A DNA stretch of 53,352 bases from Megamonas sp. UBA1799. Its GTDB lineage: Bacteria > Bacillota > Negativicutes > Selenomonadales > Selenomonadaceae. How positions within the stretch are numbered: position 1 is the stretch's first letter; each line of letters begins with the position of its first letter. The position numbers and the translations under genes are program-made. A model generated the notes under the pieces. It had not been told where the DNA came from, did no database searches, and saw only the letters and a list, made by a program, of their open reading frames with translations. Below are positions 22,033-31,178 of the stretch, one piece after another. Where the stretch lies: NCBI GenBank assembly GCA_002319815.1, contig DCFR01000010.1, positions 1 through 53,352 of the forward strand, written 5' to 3'.

Positions 22033-24105
22033 TTATATCTTCACCACCCCAAGAATTTGGATCTCCACACTTTGCTCAATCTCTGCATGGGACAAAACAA
22101 TAATCCCCTGAATCGAACGCTCCACCAGCTTCCGGAAATACAGCCTTACTGCGGGACTCGTAAGCACAATCGGCTGATAGCCCATATTTGTCAGTTTGGC
22201 CAGCTCTGTCTGCAAAGCAGCCAGCAGCTTCTGCATCGTATCCGGGTCAAGGCTCACATACGAACCGCGATCCGTCCGCTGCACAGCGCCGCCAATCCGG
22301 TTCTCAATGGCCGGGTCCAGCGTGATGCACGGCAGCAAATTATTCTGGATATTCTGCTGCGTGATCTGCCGCGCTAATGCATGCCGCACATATTCCGTCA
22401 GCACTTCCGTATCCTTGGTTGCCCGCGAATAATCGGCCAAAACCTCAAGAATCGTCCCCATATCACGGATTGAAACCCGTTCGCGCAGCAGATTCGCAAG
22501 AACCTTTTGCACCTCACCTACATTCATAAGATCCGGAATCACCTCATCCACCAGCGACTGATTCGTTTTCTTAAGATTATCAATGAGATTCTGCGTCTCC
22601 TGCCGTCCCAAAATTTCATCGGCATGCGACTTGATGACTTCCGTCAAATGCGTCGCCAACACCGAAACCGCATCGACCACCGTATAGCCATTGAGTTCCG
22701 CCTGCTCGCGCTGCTCCTCCGTAATCCAGAGGGCCGGCAGCCCAAAAGCAGGTTCCGTCGTTTCAATTCCCTGCATCTCCTCAAAAACCGTTCCGGAATT
22801 CATTGCTAAAAAGTGATCAAGTAATAATTCGCCCTTTGCTATTTCAATTCCTTTTAATTTTATAATATATGCATTAGGTTTTATTTGAATATTATCCCGG
22901 ATACGGATGGTTGGTACGACCAACCCCAATTCCAAGGCGCACTGACGCCGAATCATCACGATTCGCTCCAGAAGATCGCCGCCTTGTCCGGTATCCACCA
23001 GCGGAATCAAACTATAACCTATTTCCAGTTCCATCGGATCTACCTGCAGCAGCGAAATAATATTCTCCGGCTTGGTAATTTCTTCCTTCTGCTTGTCCTG
23101 CTTCTCATCCGTAACCGCTTCTTCGGCGGCCTGCGCCGTCTTCTTCAGGTTATATCCGACAAAACCCGAAAGCAGCGATAAACAGAAGAAAGGAATGCCC
23201 GGCAGCCCCGGAACAATTGCAAAAAACAACAGCACACCACTGGTAATGAAAAAAATCCGTGGATTACGAAATATCTGGGAAACCAGATCGTGCCCCAGAT
23301 CAGACTCGGACGCCGCCCGGGTAACAATAAGACCTGTTGCCGTCGAAATCATCAGCGCCGGGATCTGATTGACCAGTCCCTCACCAACGGTCAGCAGCGT
23401 GTAATTCTGCAGCGACTGCAGCACCGTCAGATTCCGCTGTACCATGCCGATGACAAACCCGCCGGTAATATTAATGATGATAATGATAATAGCGGCTACC
23501 GCATCGCCCTTGACAAACTTGGATGCGCCGTCCATAGCACCGTAAAAATCCGCTTCTCTCTGAATTTTTTCCCGCCGCCGCCGCGCTTCAGCATCGGTGA
23601 TCGCCCCCTGATTGAGGTCCGCATCAATTGACATCTGTTTACCCGGCATAGCATCCAACGTAAAACGGGCGGAAACCTCCGCCACACGTTCCGCCCCTCG
23701 GGTAATAACAATAAATTGAATGACAACCAAAATACAGAAAACGATAAAACCGACCACTGCGTTGCCGCCGACAACAAAGTTGCCAAATGCCGTGATCACT
23801 TCGCCGGCATACCCTTCCAACAAAATCAAACGGGTAGAAGAAACGTTCAGTGCCAGCCGAAACAACGTCGTGAGCAGCAGTAAAGACGGGAATACCGAAA
23901 AGTCCAATGCCTCGACATTATAAATGGCAACCATCACGACAACCAATGCCAGCGTAATATTCAGACATAACAAAAGATCCAGCAGCATTGTCGGCAGCGG
24001 AATAATCATCATAATAACAATGGTAATAATCGCCACGGCAATGAACACATCGCTATACTTTTGTATAAATCCGCCTGCCGCAGACGATACTCCTTTTTCA
24101 GCCAT
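22033..24105 (-). CDS. flhA: FlhA, flagellar export gate protein
   Basis: 690 residues. About eight membrane segments fill residues 15-330, with the conserved FHIPEP-type cytoplasmic loop (DAMPGKQMSIDADLNQGAIT, followed by ARRRREKIQREADFYGAMDGASKF). The C-terminal cytoplasmic domain has IRIRDNIQIKPNAYIIKLKG and RVSIRDMGTILEVLADYSR, which bind chaperone-substrate complexes. It forms the nonameric gate ring of the type III export apparatus. Confidence 0.97.
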   Translation of the reverse strand: MAEKGVSSAAGGFIQKYSDVFIAVAIITIVIMMIIPLPTMLLDLLLCLNITLALVVVMVAIYNVEALDFSVFPSLLLLTTLFRLALNVSSTRLILLEGYAGEVITAFGNFVVGGNAVVGFIVFCILVVIQFIVITRGAERVAEVSARFTLDAMPGKQMSIDADLNQGAITDAEARRRREKIQREADFYGAMDGASKFVKGDAVAAIIIIIINITGGFVIGMVQRNLTVLQSLQNYTLLTVGEGLVNQIPALMISTATGLIVTRAASESDLGHDLVSQIFRNPRIFFITSGVLLFFAIVPGLPGIPFFCLSLLSGFVGYNLKKTAQAAEEAVTDEKQDKQKEEITKPENIISLLQVDPMELEIGYSLIPLVDTGQGGDLLERIVMIRRQCALELGLVVPTIRIRDNIQIKPNAYIIKLKGIEIAKGELLLDHFLAMNSGTVFEEMQGIETTEPAFGLPALWITEEQREQAELNGYTVVDAVSVLATHLTEVIKSHADEILGRQETQNLIDNLKKTNQSLVDEVIPDLMNVGEVQKVLANLLRERVSIRDMGTILEVLADYSRATKDTEVLTEYVRHALARQITQQNIQNNLLPCITLDPAIENRIGGAVQRTDRGSYVSLDPDTMQKLLAALQTELAKLTNMGYQPIVLTSPAVRLYFRKLVERSIQGIIVLSHAEIEQSVEIQILGVVKI

Positions 24106-24128
24106 ACTTTGTGCTCCTTAAAAAAAAT

Positions 24129-25244
24129 TTATGCAAACCGCCGGCGTTTCAACCGATAGACATACGCCAATACTTCCGCTACCGATTTATACAGCGCCTG
24201 CGGAACGATATCGCCAATCTCCACCGATGCATACAACGTACGCGCCAACGGACGATTTTCCACGATGGCGACGCCGGCCGCACGCGCGACCTCCTTGATT
24301 TTCTGCGCCACCAGATCCTGTCCCTTAGCTACTACCAGCGGCGCCGCCATGCCTTTTTTATACTGCAGGGCCACGGCAAAATGCGTTGGGTTTGTCACGA
24401 TCACATCCGCCTTGGGAACTTCCTTCATCATGCGCTGCATCGCCATCTGACGCTGCTTCTGCTTGATCTTGCTTTTGATCTGCGGGTCGCCTTCCTGCTG
24501 TTTGAACTCTTCCTTAACTTCATCCTTGCTCATCTTCAGCCCTTCATTATGCTGCCATTTCTGATAAGCATAATCCAAAATAGCCATCACAAAAATAACG
24601 GCGCAGATCTGAAAGGCCAGCGCAAAAATTACCTGGGAAATCTGCGATAAGCTAGCTGACAAGTCCATATACATGAGCTTCGGCATCTGGAGAATTTCAC
24701 TTTTCAAATATTGTATAATAAAAAACCCAATAATGATAATTTTGACAACCGATTTTACCAGTTCCACCAGCGCCCGTTTCGAAAACAAACGGCCAAATCC
24801 ATTAATGGGGTTCAGGTTATCCAGTTTAAATCCAATCGGCTCAGTACTAAAATGCAGCCCTGTCTGAAAAATATTAACGATCAGGCCTACACACATAATG
24901 ACCAGCATAACCGGTAAAGCAGTTTTTGCCAAAATCAGCAGCATACCCAAAAAGATATGCATGATCGACTCGGTATCGGCGCCCTGGTCCAAATGGCTGA
25001 AAATATACACCGTATAGTTGACGATATTCTCATAAGCCGCGCCGCCAAAAACCTTCAGCGCCCAGAATCCGGACAAGAGCACAAACGCGGCGTTCATCTC
25101 CTGACTGCGGGCAACCTGTCCTTTATCGCGCGCATCCGTTTTCCGTTTGGAAGTTGGATCCTCTGTTTTTTCCCCGGCAAAAAGCTGCAGGTCAAAAACA
25201 AAATACCTATTGGATGAGTTTAAGGGCCAGGGATATGTTTCCAT
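24129..25244 (-). CDS. flhB: FlhB, flagellar export switch protein
   Basis: About 371 residues: LFAGEKTEDPTSKRKTDARD at the N-terminus, four membrane segments, then the cytoplasmic domain with the self-cleaving NPTH motif (IVTNPTHFAVAL) that switches export from rod-hook to filament subunits. The start is uncertain. ATGs at 25265, 25253 and 25244 are all inside the end of fliR and none has a good ribosome binding site, so coupling to fliR is likely. The family usually starts just before DLQLFAGEKTE. Confidence 0.93.
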   Translation of the reverse strand: METYPWPLNSSNRYFVFDLQLFAGEKTEDPTSKRKTDARDKGQVARSQEMNAAFVLLSGFWALKVFGGAAYENIVNYTVYIFSHLDQGADTESIMHIFLGMLLILAKTALPVMLVIMCVGLIVNIFQTGLHFSTEPIGFKLDNLNPINGFGRLFSKRALVELVKSVVKIIIIGFFIIQYLKSEILQMPKLMYMDLSASLSQISQVIFALAFQICAVIFVMAILDYAYQKWQHNEGLKMSKDEVKEEFKQQEGDPQIKSKIKQKQRQMAMQRMMKEVPKADVIVTNPTHFAVALQYKKGMAAPLVVAKGQDLVAQKIKEVARAAGVAIVENRPLARTLYASVEIGDIVPQALYKSVAEVLAYVYRLKRRRFA

Positions 25245-25989
25245 ACATTTCATTAAACAGCACATCCAAAAATATAATATAAAAAGGCACTAAAATCGAC
25301 AAAACAAAAACCCCGACAATAATCTGCATTGGAACGCCCACCACAAAAATATTCAGTTGCGGCATGGTGCGCGCCAGTACTCCCAGAGCTACATTCGTCA
25401 AAAGAATGGCAAAGGTAACCGGCATCGCAATCTTCATGCCGGTCGAAAAGATTCCCCCGGTGAAGTTCGCGATCAGCATCGTTAAATCTGGATTGGCCGT
25501 CATCCCCAGCAGCGGCACGACGCGGAAACTCTCAAAAAGCGCCGCAATAATCATATGATGTCCATTGGTAACCAAAAAAATAATAAGTCCCAAATTATAA
25601 AGAAAACTCCCGATGAGCGGAATTTGCTGACCGGAAGTAGGATCCATGACATTGACAATAGAAAATCCCACCTGCATATCCATAATCTTACCCGCCATAT
25701 GAATTGCAGAAAACGAGATATAGGCCACAAAACCGATCAGCCAACCGACAAAAAGTTCTGTCAGCACAGCCAGAGCATAAACCAACACTGTTTCCGGCGC
25801 CTTGATAAGAGCTGTCTGATCCACCACAGGAAACAGGACCACGGAAATTGCCAATGCTGTGCCCGCACGCATATAAACGGGAATATTGAGACTGCCGAAG
25901 AAAGGTGCCAGCATAAAAATACCGCTCACCCTTGTCAACAATAACAAAAAAACAGCGGCATGGTTTTGTAACAAATCAAAAAGATCCAA
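25207..25989 (-). CDS. fliR: FliR, flagellar export gate protein
   Basis: 260 residues with about six membrane segments. N-terminal FLLLLTRVSGIFMLAPFFGS and central ELFVGWLIGFVAYISF are typical of FliR. It inserts into the FliP-FliQ-FliR export channel in the MS ring. Its 3' end overlaps the flhB start region. Length and topology are normal. Confidence 0.95.
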   Translation of the reverse strand: MDLFDLLQNHAAVFLLLLTRVSGIFMLAPFFGSLNIPVYMRAGTALAISVVLFPVVDQTALIKAPETVLVYALAVLTELFVGWLIGFVAYISFSAIHMAGKIMDMQVGFSIVNVMDPTSGQQIPLIGSFLYNLGLIIFLVTNGHHMIIAALFESFRVVPLLGMTANPDLTMLIANFTGGIFSTGMKIAMPVTFAILLTNVALGVLARTMPQLNIFVVGVPMQIIVGVFVLSILVPFYIIFLDVLFNEMYGNISLALKLIQ

Positions 25990-26005
25990 GGTATCAGCCT
26001 CTCAA

Positions 26006-26275
26006 CTAACCAATATACAATGGCAGATTGACCATAATCCTTGTCACGTATTCCACCATAATCCGGAGCATCCAGGGGCCAAAAATCAGAATTGCTACAA
26101 AAACCGCCAGGATTTTTGGAATAAATGCCAATGTCTGCTCCTGAATCGAAGTCGTCGCCTGGAAAACGCTCACCATAAGACCAACCAGAAGACCCAGTCC
26201 CAGCATCGGCGCTGAAACCAGCATGACGATCATCAGCGCCTCCTGCCCCAGTTGAATCACTACGTCGCCCGACAT
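26006..26275 (-). CDS. fliQ: FliQ, flagellar export gate protein
   Basis: 89 residues, two membrane segments (EALMIVMLVSAPMLGLGLLV and the C-terminal AVFVAILIFGPWMLRIMVEY), with the family signature MVSVFQATTSIQEQTLAFIP between them. It is part of the export channel. It lies 11 bases after fliP. Confidence 0.95.
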   Translation of the reverse strand: MSGDVVIQLGQEALMIVMLVSAPMLGLGLLVGLMVSVFQATTSIQEQTLAFIPKILAVFVAILIFGPWMLRIMVEYVTRIMVNLPLYIG

Positions 26276-26286
26276 CGTCCCATCTC

Positions 26287-27066
26287 CTATTTAAAGCTCA
26301 CAATGAGCGACTTAATCAAAAGGTGCCAACCATCAACCATGACAAAAAGCAAAATTTTAAACGGCAGTGAAATCATGACCGGCGGCAGCATCATCATGCC
26401 CATAGACATCAAAGTGCTCGCGACGATCATATCAATGACAATAAAAGGAATATAGATCATAAACCCAATCTGAAAGGCTGTCTTCAGTTCACTAATGATA
26501 TACGCCGGAATCAACGTCATCGTCGATACGTCATCCTGAGAAGCCGGCCGTTCCGCCTGTGATAAATTCACAAACAGAGCCAGATCTGACTCCCGTGTCT
26601 GCTTGAACATAAACTCTCGCAACGGCGCCATCGTGTTGGTCAGCGCCTCCTCCTGCGTGATCTGTCCGGCTAGATACGGCTGAACGCCATTTTCATTAGC
26701 CTGCCCCCAATACGGCGCCATGATATAGAATGTCATAAAAAGAGACAAGGCTATGACAATCTGATTTGGCGGCACATTCTGCGTCGATAAAGCATTGCGC
26801 AAAAAGCCCATGACAACCACGATACGAACAAAAGAAGTCGTCATAATCAAAATAGACGGCGCGATCGACAAAATCGTCAGGACCGCCATAACCTGCAAGG
26901 TAGATGCCACCTGCTGCGGATTATCGGCCGTACCAATACCAATATTGATATTTGGTATCAAAGGCGCCGCCCAAACGTCTTTTGTAAACAACAAACAAAA
27001 AAACAAAATCCCCAGCGAAAAAAAAGCCCGCCGTTTGGTAAGCAACGCCTCACAACCCCTTTTCAT
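26287..27066 (-). CDS. fliP: FliP, flagellar export gate protein
   Basis: 259 residues with a cleavable N-terminal signal (residues 10-35) and four later membrane segments. Signature sequences are SIAPSILIMTTSFVRIVVVM, GFLRNALSTQNVPPNQIVIA and FKILLFVMVDGW near the end. It forms the core of the export channel and overlaps fliO by 4 bases. Confidence 0.95.
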   Translation of the reverse strand: MKRGCEALLTKRRAFFSLGILFFCLLFTKDVWAAPLIPNINIGIGTADNPQQVASTLQVMAVLTILSIAPSILIMTTSFVRIVVVMGFLRNALSTQNVPPNQIVIALSLFMTFYIMAPYWGQANENGVQPYLAGQITQEEALTNTMAPLREFMFKQTRESDLALFVNLSQAERPASQDDVSTMTLIPAYIISELKTAFQIGFMIYIPFIVIDMIVASTLMSMGMMMLPPVMISLPFKILLFVMVDGWHLLIKSLIVSFK

Positions 27067-27596
27067 CTACGATATGAACCATCCTTGAACAGCGACGGAA
27101 TCCGCCGTGCCAACTGCTCTAAAGAGCCCATCTGCGTAGAAAACAGCGCATCCGTCTCCGCATTTCCCAACGCCCGGCAATGCAGCCGTTCAATTTCATC
27201 GGCATCCGTGACCTCCCGCAGCAGCGTAATCGAATGCTCCGTCACTCCGAGCATAAAAATCCGTTCTGCCAGTTCGACGACACAAACAGAGCGGTTTGGC
27301 CCCAAAGCCAGATTCGCCAAAATTCGCCCGCCGCTGCCCGCAGCTGCCTTCGCAAAATGACCACTCAGAAATTTTGAGGCAAAATAAGCCATAACAACCA
27401 CAAAAGCAAAAACGGCAAACAAACTCACCAAATAAGCCAGCGTTGACCACCAGGAAAGCTGGGACGGGCGGGGATCGGTGTTCTCATAGCCGGATAAATA
27501 ACCGCCGCTCCCCGGATCCGCAGCCAAAACCGGCGCCGCAATCGCCAAGACGAGCAGGCAAGCGGCTCCAGTCAAAAAAAAACGTCTGCGTGTCAT
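27063..27596 (-). CDS. fliO: FliO/FliZ-like flagellar export accessory protein
   Basis: 177 residues: a signal peptide (FLTGAACLLVLAIAAPVLA), a periplasmic segment, one membrane helix at about 50-72, and a cytoplasmic beta domain with LALGPNRSVCVVELAERIFM, the FliO core (GP.~sl.vv.vg.r.~llGvt). In B. subtilis the equivalent, at this same position between cheY and fliP, is called FliZ. It assists assembly of FliP. Confidence 0.85.
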   Translation of the reverse strand: MTRRRFFLTGAACLLVLAIAAPVLAADPGSGGYLSGYENTDPRPSQLSWWSTLAYLVSLFAVFAFVVVMAYFASKFLSGHFAKAAAGSGGRILANLALGPNRSVCVVELAERIFMLGVTEHSITLLREVTDADEIERLHCRALGNAETDALFSTQMGSLEQLARRIPSLFKDGSYRR

Positions 27597-27958
27597 CAGC
27601 CAACCGCTTTGCGTACAGCTTCAAGCACACGATCTGCCTGGAACGGCTTAACAATAAAGTCACGTGCACCAGCCTGAATTGCTTCAATAACCATAGCCTG
27701 CTGACCCATAGCGCTGCACATAACGATCTTCGCGTTCGGATCTACCTTTTTGATTTCTTTGACTGCACTGATACCATCCATTTCCGGCATCGTGATATCC
27801 ATCGTCGTAATATCCGGCTTCAGCTCCTGATACTTTTCCAGAGCCTTCATCCCGTTCTCAGCCTCACCGACTACCTCATAGCCGTTCTTTGACAGAATGT
27901 CCTTAACCATCATTCTCATAAATGCCGCATCATCAACGACCAATACTCTAACTGCCAT
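27596..27958 (-). CDS. cheY: CheY, chemotaxis response regulator
   Basis: 120 residues, one receiver domain: acidic pair VVDDAAFMR, phosphorylated Asp (DITTMDITMPEMDGI, Asp56 when numbered from the upstream ATG), conserved Thr/Ser in VMCSAMGQQ and Lys in FIVKPFQ. The start ATG 27958 is chosen because AGGAG lies 8 bases before it; ATG 27964 is too close to it. CheY-P binds FliM and FliY. The gene sits between fliY and fliO as in B. subtilis. Confidence 0.95.
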   Translation of the reverse strand: MAVRVLVVDDAAFMRMMVKDILSKNGYEVVGEAENGMKALEKYQELKPDITTMDITMPEMDGISAVKEIKKVDPNAKIVMCSAMGQQAMVIEAIQAGARDFIVKPFQADRVLEAVRKAVG

Positions 27959-28059
27959 GTTCATCTCTCCTCGTTTCTTTATTCAACTGATAGAAAACGC
28001 CTGTTTGTACTCATTATATATGAACCCCATGGATTTCTCAATAGGCAGGGGGGCGCAAA

Positions 28060-29283
28060 CTATTGAAGTTTTTGCGCTCGCTCCATCGGACTCACGATAT
28101 CGGTAATGCGCACGCCAAAATTCTCATCAATAACCACGACTTCACCCTTGGCCAGCAATTTGCCATTCACGTGAATATCGACCGGTTCACCCGCCAGCTT
28201 ATCCAACTCCACGATGGAACCATTGGAAAGCTCCAGAATATCCTTAATGGACTTCTTCGTCCGCCCCAGTTCCACCGTAACCTGCAGGGGAACATCGAGA
28301 ATCAGCCCGATATTCGCATCATTGACAGCTACCGGCGTCGTAGAAAGCGGCGCAAACTGCGCCGGCTGAACCGGCACATTTGCCGCCACGCGGCTCTGCG
28401 GTCCATAGTCAGCGACCGGAGCCGCCATCATCGGCTGTTGTGCCGGCGCTGCCATCATCGGCTGCTGCGGCATTGGCTGCGGGGCCGACATGGCCGGCTG
28501 TGGCATGGGCTGCGGCGCGGACATGGCCGCCGGCTGCGGAGCCGGAGCCGATGCCGCTTCTTCTGCCGATCCGCTGTTCATCAGACTGCTGACCATCTCC
28601 TTGGCAATCTTGACCGGCAAAATCTGCATGATCTCACTGTCAATCAAACCATCCACTTCCATGCGGAAAGAAATCCGCACTACCGGATCGTCCTGCCCCA
28701 CAATATCGGTCACATGTTCTTCCGTACTGAGATCAATCAAACTGACCTTAGGAGGGGAAATATCAATTTTTTTGTTAAACATCGTCGACAGCGAAGTAGA
28801 AACGGTGCCCATCATCTGGTTCATCGCTTCGCCTACGGCGCTCATGTGAATCTCATTCAAATCCGCCGGCGGATTTGTACCGTCACCGCCCATCATCAAA
28901 TCGGCGATAATCGACGCATCCTGCGCCTGAATCGCTAAAATATTATTGCCGTCAATCCCGACCGTATAACCGACCTCCACGATCAGATACGGCATCGGGT
29001 AATGATCCTTGATTGCATGCATCGTATCAACGGAAACCGCCGGCGTCGTAATGGACACCTTGTGCCCCAGCAAAACCGACAGCGTCGTCGCAGCGCTCCC
29101 CATGGATATATTACCGATTTCTCCCAGCGCGTCCCGCTCCATCTCCGACAGCGGATACAAAGCCGCCGCGCCCTCTGCCGGTGCAGTGCTTGCTGCTGCA
29201 GGTTCCGCCGGCACCGGATTGCCCAGAGTACCGCCATTTAACAACGCATCAATCTCTTCCTGCGAAATTGCCTCGTCACTCAT
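28060..29283 (-). CDS. fliY: FliY, flagellar switch protein and CheY-P phosphatase
   Basis: About 407 residues. The N-terminal peptide ISQEEIDALLNGG is the CheY-P-binding motif shared with FliM. Two CheC-type phosphatase helices follow (ALGEIGNISMGSAATTL and AVGEAMNQMMGTVSTSL). A Pro/Ala/Met/Gln-rich linker with repeated QPMPQPAMSAP-like units runs about 240-300, then a C-terminal FliN/SpoA domain (VPLQVTVELGRTKKSIKDIL). The ATG 29283 overlaps the fliM stop by 8 bases. It is both a switch subunit and a CheY-P phosphatase at the motor. Confidence 0.95.
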   Translation of the reverse strand: MSDEAISQEEIDALLNGGTLGNPVPAEPAAASTAPAEGAAALYPLSEMERDALGEIGNISMGSAATTLSVLLGHKVSITTPAVSVDTMHAIKDHYPMPYLIVEVGYTVGIDGNNILAIQAQDASIIADLMMGGDGTNPPADLNEIHMSAVGEAMNQMMGTVSTSLSTMFNKKIDISPPKVSLIDLSTEEHVTDIVGQDDPVVRISFRMEVDGLIDSEIMQILPVKIAKEMVSSLMNSGSAEEAASAPAPQPAAMSAPQPMPQPAMSAPQPMPQQPMMAAPAQQPMMAAPVADYGPQSRVAANVPVQPAQFAPLSTTPVAVNDANIGLILDVPLQVTVELGRTKKSIKDILELSNGSIVELDKLAGEPVDIHVNGKLLAKGEVVVIDENFGVRITDIVSPMERAQKLQ

Positions 29284-30280
29284 CAGTATCTTCATCTCCT
29301 TCCGGAGCTATCCGCGTGATCTGTACGGCAGCTCGTTTGCCATAAGTACCTGGCCGGCAATAAAACTTGGGCCTCTGCCCGATGATACATTTCAACTCAT
29401 CTTTTACTTTGGTATCAAGCTGCAAAACATCGCCAAAGCCCAGCGTTAAAAATTCCCGGATCGAAATATGAATCGATCCCAATTCAACAATAAGCGAAAT
29501 TCTCGTTTTCGCAATTTTTTTCTGTAATATTTCAACCTGTTCCGGATGATCCTCCTTCGCTACCGAAGCCGCCACCCAGAAAGTAGTCGTCAGCTTGGAC
29601 ATGATCGGCTCCAAAACCAGATAAGGAATGCAGACATTCATAAAACCTTCTACATCGCCGACCGTAATTTTTAAAGTAATAATGACCACCATATCGCTCG
29701 GCGGCACAATCTGCGTGAACGCCGGATTCGATTCAATCGCTTCCAGCGTCGGCTTCATATGTACCACATTGGACCAGGCCTCCTGAAAATGCTCCATGGC
29801 CTTGCCCAACGTCCGCCGCATGACCGCTTCTTCAATCTCCGTCAATACGCGAGGTTTGATAGTATTCTCGCCCTTTCCGCCAAAAACCCGGTCAATGATC
29901 GCAAATGATATGCTGGTATTGATCTCCATGATCACATTGCCCTTGAGCGGCGGGACAGCCAGTACGCCGATGACACTTGGATTCGACAATGACTGGACAA
30001 ATTCCTGATAGGTGAGCTGCTCAACCGAGGCCACCTCTACATTCACCAAGGTACGAAGGTTGGTCGATAAATAAGTATTCAGTAGTCGGGCAAAATTCTC
30101 ATGCAGCATATAAAGCGTTCGGATCTGATCCTTGGAAAACTTATCCGGGCGCTTAAAATCGTAGGTCTTAACTTTCTTCAGCGCTTCATCCGCCCTGACT
30201 TCTTCCGCCGAAACCGCGCCGGTAGACAGCGCCGACAACAGCTTATCTATCTCGGACTGTGAGAGTACGTCTTCACCCAA
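29276..30280 (-). CDS. fliM: FliM, flagellar motor switch protein
   Basis: 334 residues: N-terminal CheY-P-binding peptide (VLSQSEIDKLLSALSTG), the middle FliM domain with the family's conserved FDRPDKFSKDQ-like YDFKRPDKFSKDQIRTL, and a C-terminal SpoA domain (IVELGSIHISIREFLTLGFG, VLQLDTKVKDEL). It forms the C-ring with FliG and FliY. It overlaps fliY and lies 38 bases after fliL. Confidence 0.96.
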   Translation of the reverse strand: MGEDVLSQSEIDKLLSALSTGAVSAEEVRADEALKKVKTYDFKRPDKFSKDQIRTLYMLHENFARLLNTYLSTNLRTLVNVEVASVEQLTYQEFVQSLSNPSVIGVLAVPPLKGNVIMEINTSISFAIIDRVFGGKGENTIKPRVLTEIEEAVMRRTLGKAMEHFQEAWSNVVHMKPTLEAIESNPAFTQIVPPSDMVVIITLKITVGDVEGFMNVCIPYLVLEPIMSKLTTTFWVAASVAKEDHPEQVEILQKKIAKTRISLIVELGSIHISIREFLTLGFGDVLQLDTKVKDELKCIIGQRPKFYCRPGTYGKRAAVQITRIAPEGDEDTDE

Positions 30281-30318
30281 TCTTCATCCTCCTTCCCGAT
30301 CCTATGTCATCCATCCCG

Positions 30319-30831
30319 CTACTGCAGGACAAAACTGGTAATATACACATCGTAAACAGACCCCTGCCCCAAAACCCGATTTACCTCATCCTTAAGCTTG
30401 GCCTTCAGTGCATCCTGCTTGGATGCCTCGAAATCTTCCATTTGTTCCGAGCGCAAAATCTGCAACGTCGTATCGAGGATCTTCGTTTCCGCCAGCGGAT
30501 TCAGCTTGCCATCTTTAATATTATCTTTCTTGCCCGGATTCATCTCCATAACAATGCCAACCTTCAAAAACCGGCCGCCCCTAACGCCGCCTACATTCAC
30601 AATAATACCTTCCTTGGCATCCCCCAGCTTGACAAAGACACCCGGATCATGATGCGGCGACTCGCTGCTGTCTGAAATGTTCCCGGACATAAGCTTTGTG
30701 GTCACAAAATATGAAATACCACCCGCCAGAACCAGCCCGACCAGGACCAGGACGGCAATCATGACCATCGGAGATTTCTTCTTTGGTTCTGTCGCCGGTG
30801 TTGCTGCTGCCGCCTTTTCTTCGTCAGCCAT
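30319..30831 (-). CDS. fliL: FliL, flagellar motor stator-associated protein
   Basis: 170 residues: a short cytoplasmic N-terminus, one membrane helix (SPMVMIAVLVLVGLVLAGGI) and a periplasmic FliL domain (HHDPGVFVKLGDAKEGIIVN, ending SVYDVYITSFVLQ). The ATG 30831 is chosen because GGAGG precedes it at normal spacing. It stabilises stator units around the motor. It precedes fliM, the usual order. Confidence 0.94.
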   Translation of the reverse strand: MADEEKAAAATPATEPKKKSPMVMIAVLVLVGLVLAGGISYFVTTKLMSGNISDSSESPHHDPGVFVKLGDAKEGIIVNVGGVRGGRFLKVGIVMEMNPGKKDNIKDGKLNPLAETKILDTTLQILRSEQMEDFEASKQDALKAKLKDEVNRVLGQGSVYDVYITSFVLQ

Positions 30832-30887
30832 GTTGATCACTCCTCCATGTATTTATCGCAATGGGCTTCCGCCCAGTTGTTTCCCAA

Positions 30888-31088
30888 TTAAAATTTATGC
30901 AAAGCCCGGCGGTACATCATCACGCGGCGCACCACTTCATCCATCGGCTCATCTACAATCAGTTTCTTGCCATTGACCAACGTCACAACCGTATCCGGCG
31001 TTTCCTCAATTGTTTCTATTATTTCGGCATTCAGAACAAATTCCCTTTTTTTATTTGCCTCCGAATTGAATTTCGTGAGCTTTATCAT
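30888..31088 (-). CDS. flbD: FlbD family flagellar protein
   Basis: 66 residues of the FlbD (swarming motility, YlzI) type: MIKLTKFNSEANKKREFVLN, then TIEETPDTVVTLVNGKKLIV and a basic end. Strong AGGGATGGGG upstream. The gene follows flgE across a gap holding a perfect palindrome and precedes fliL, the position of ylzI in B. subtilis. The precise function is not established; the family is found with hook genes. Confidence 0.88.
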   Translation of the reverse strand: MIKLTKFNSEANKKREFVLNAEIIETIEETPDTVVTLVNGKKLIVDEPMDEVVRRVMMYRRALHKF

Positions 31089-31119
31089 AAAACAATCCCC
31101 ATCCCTTTACAAGATGGCA

Positions 31120-31139
31120 GAGGGACGAATTCGTCCCTC
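31120..31139. repeat. perfect 20-bp palindrome between flgE and flbD
   Basis: GAGGGACGAATTCGTCCCTC is its own reverse complement. It lies 40 bases past the flgE stop and 31 bases before the flbD start. In RNA it would form a strong hairpin with a small forced loop and no T run, so it could guard the 3' end of the flgE message or partly attenuate the downstream genes. Confidence 0.6.
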
Positions 31140-31178
31140 CCTTCCATCCTATTTTTTACAAAAACTTAAAACAAAAAC

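Noticed and set aside
28380..28592. Repeat-like Pro/Ala/Met stretch, first considered as a separate plus-strand gene
   Set aside because: It is the low-complexity linker of FliY read on the other strand.
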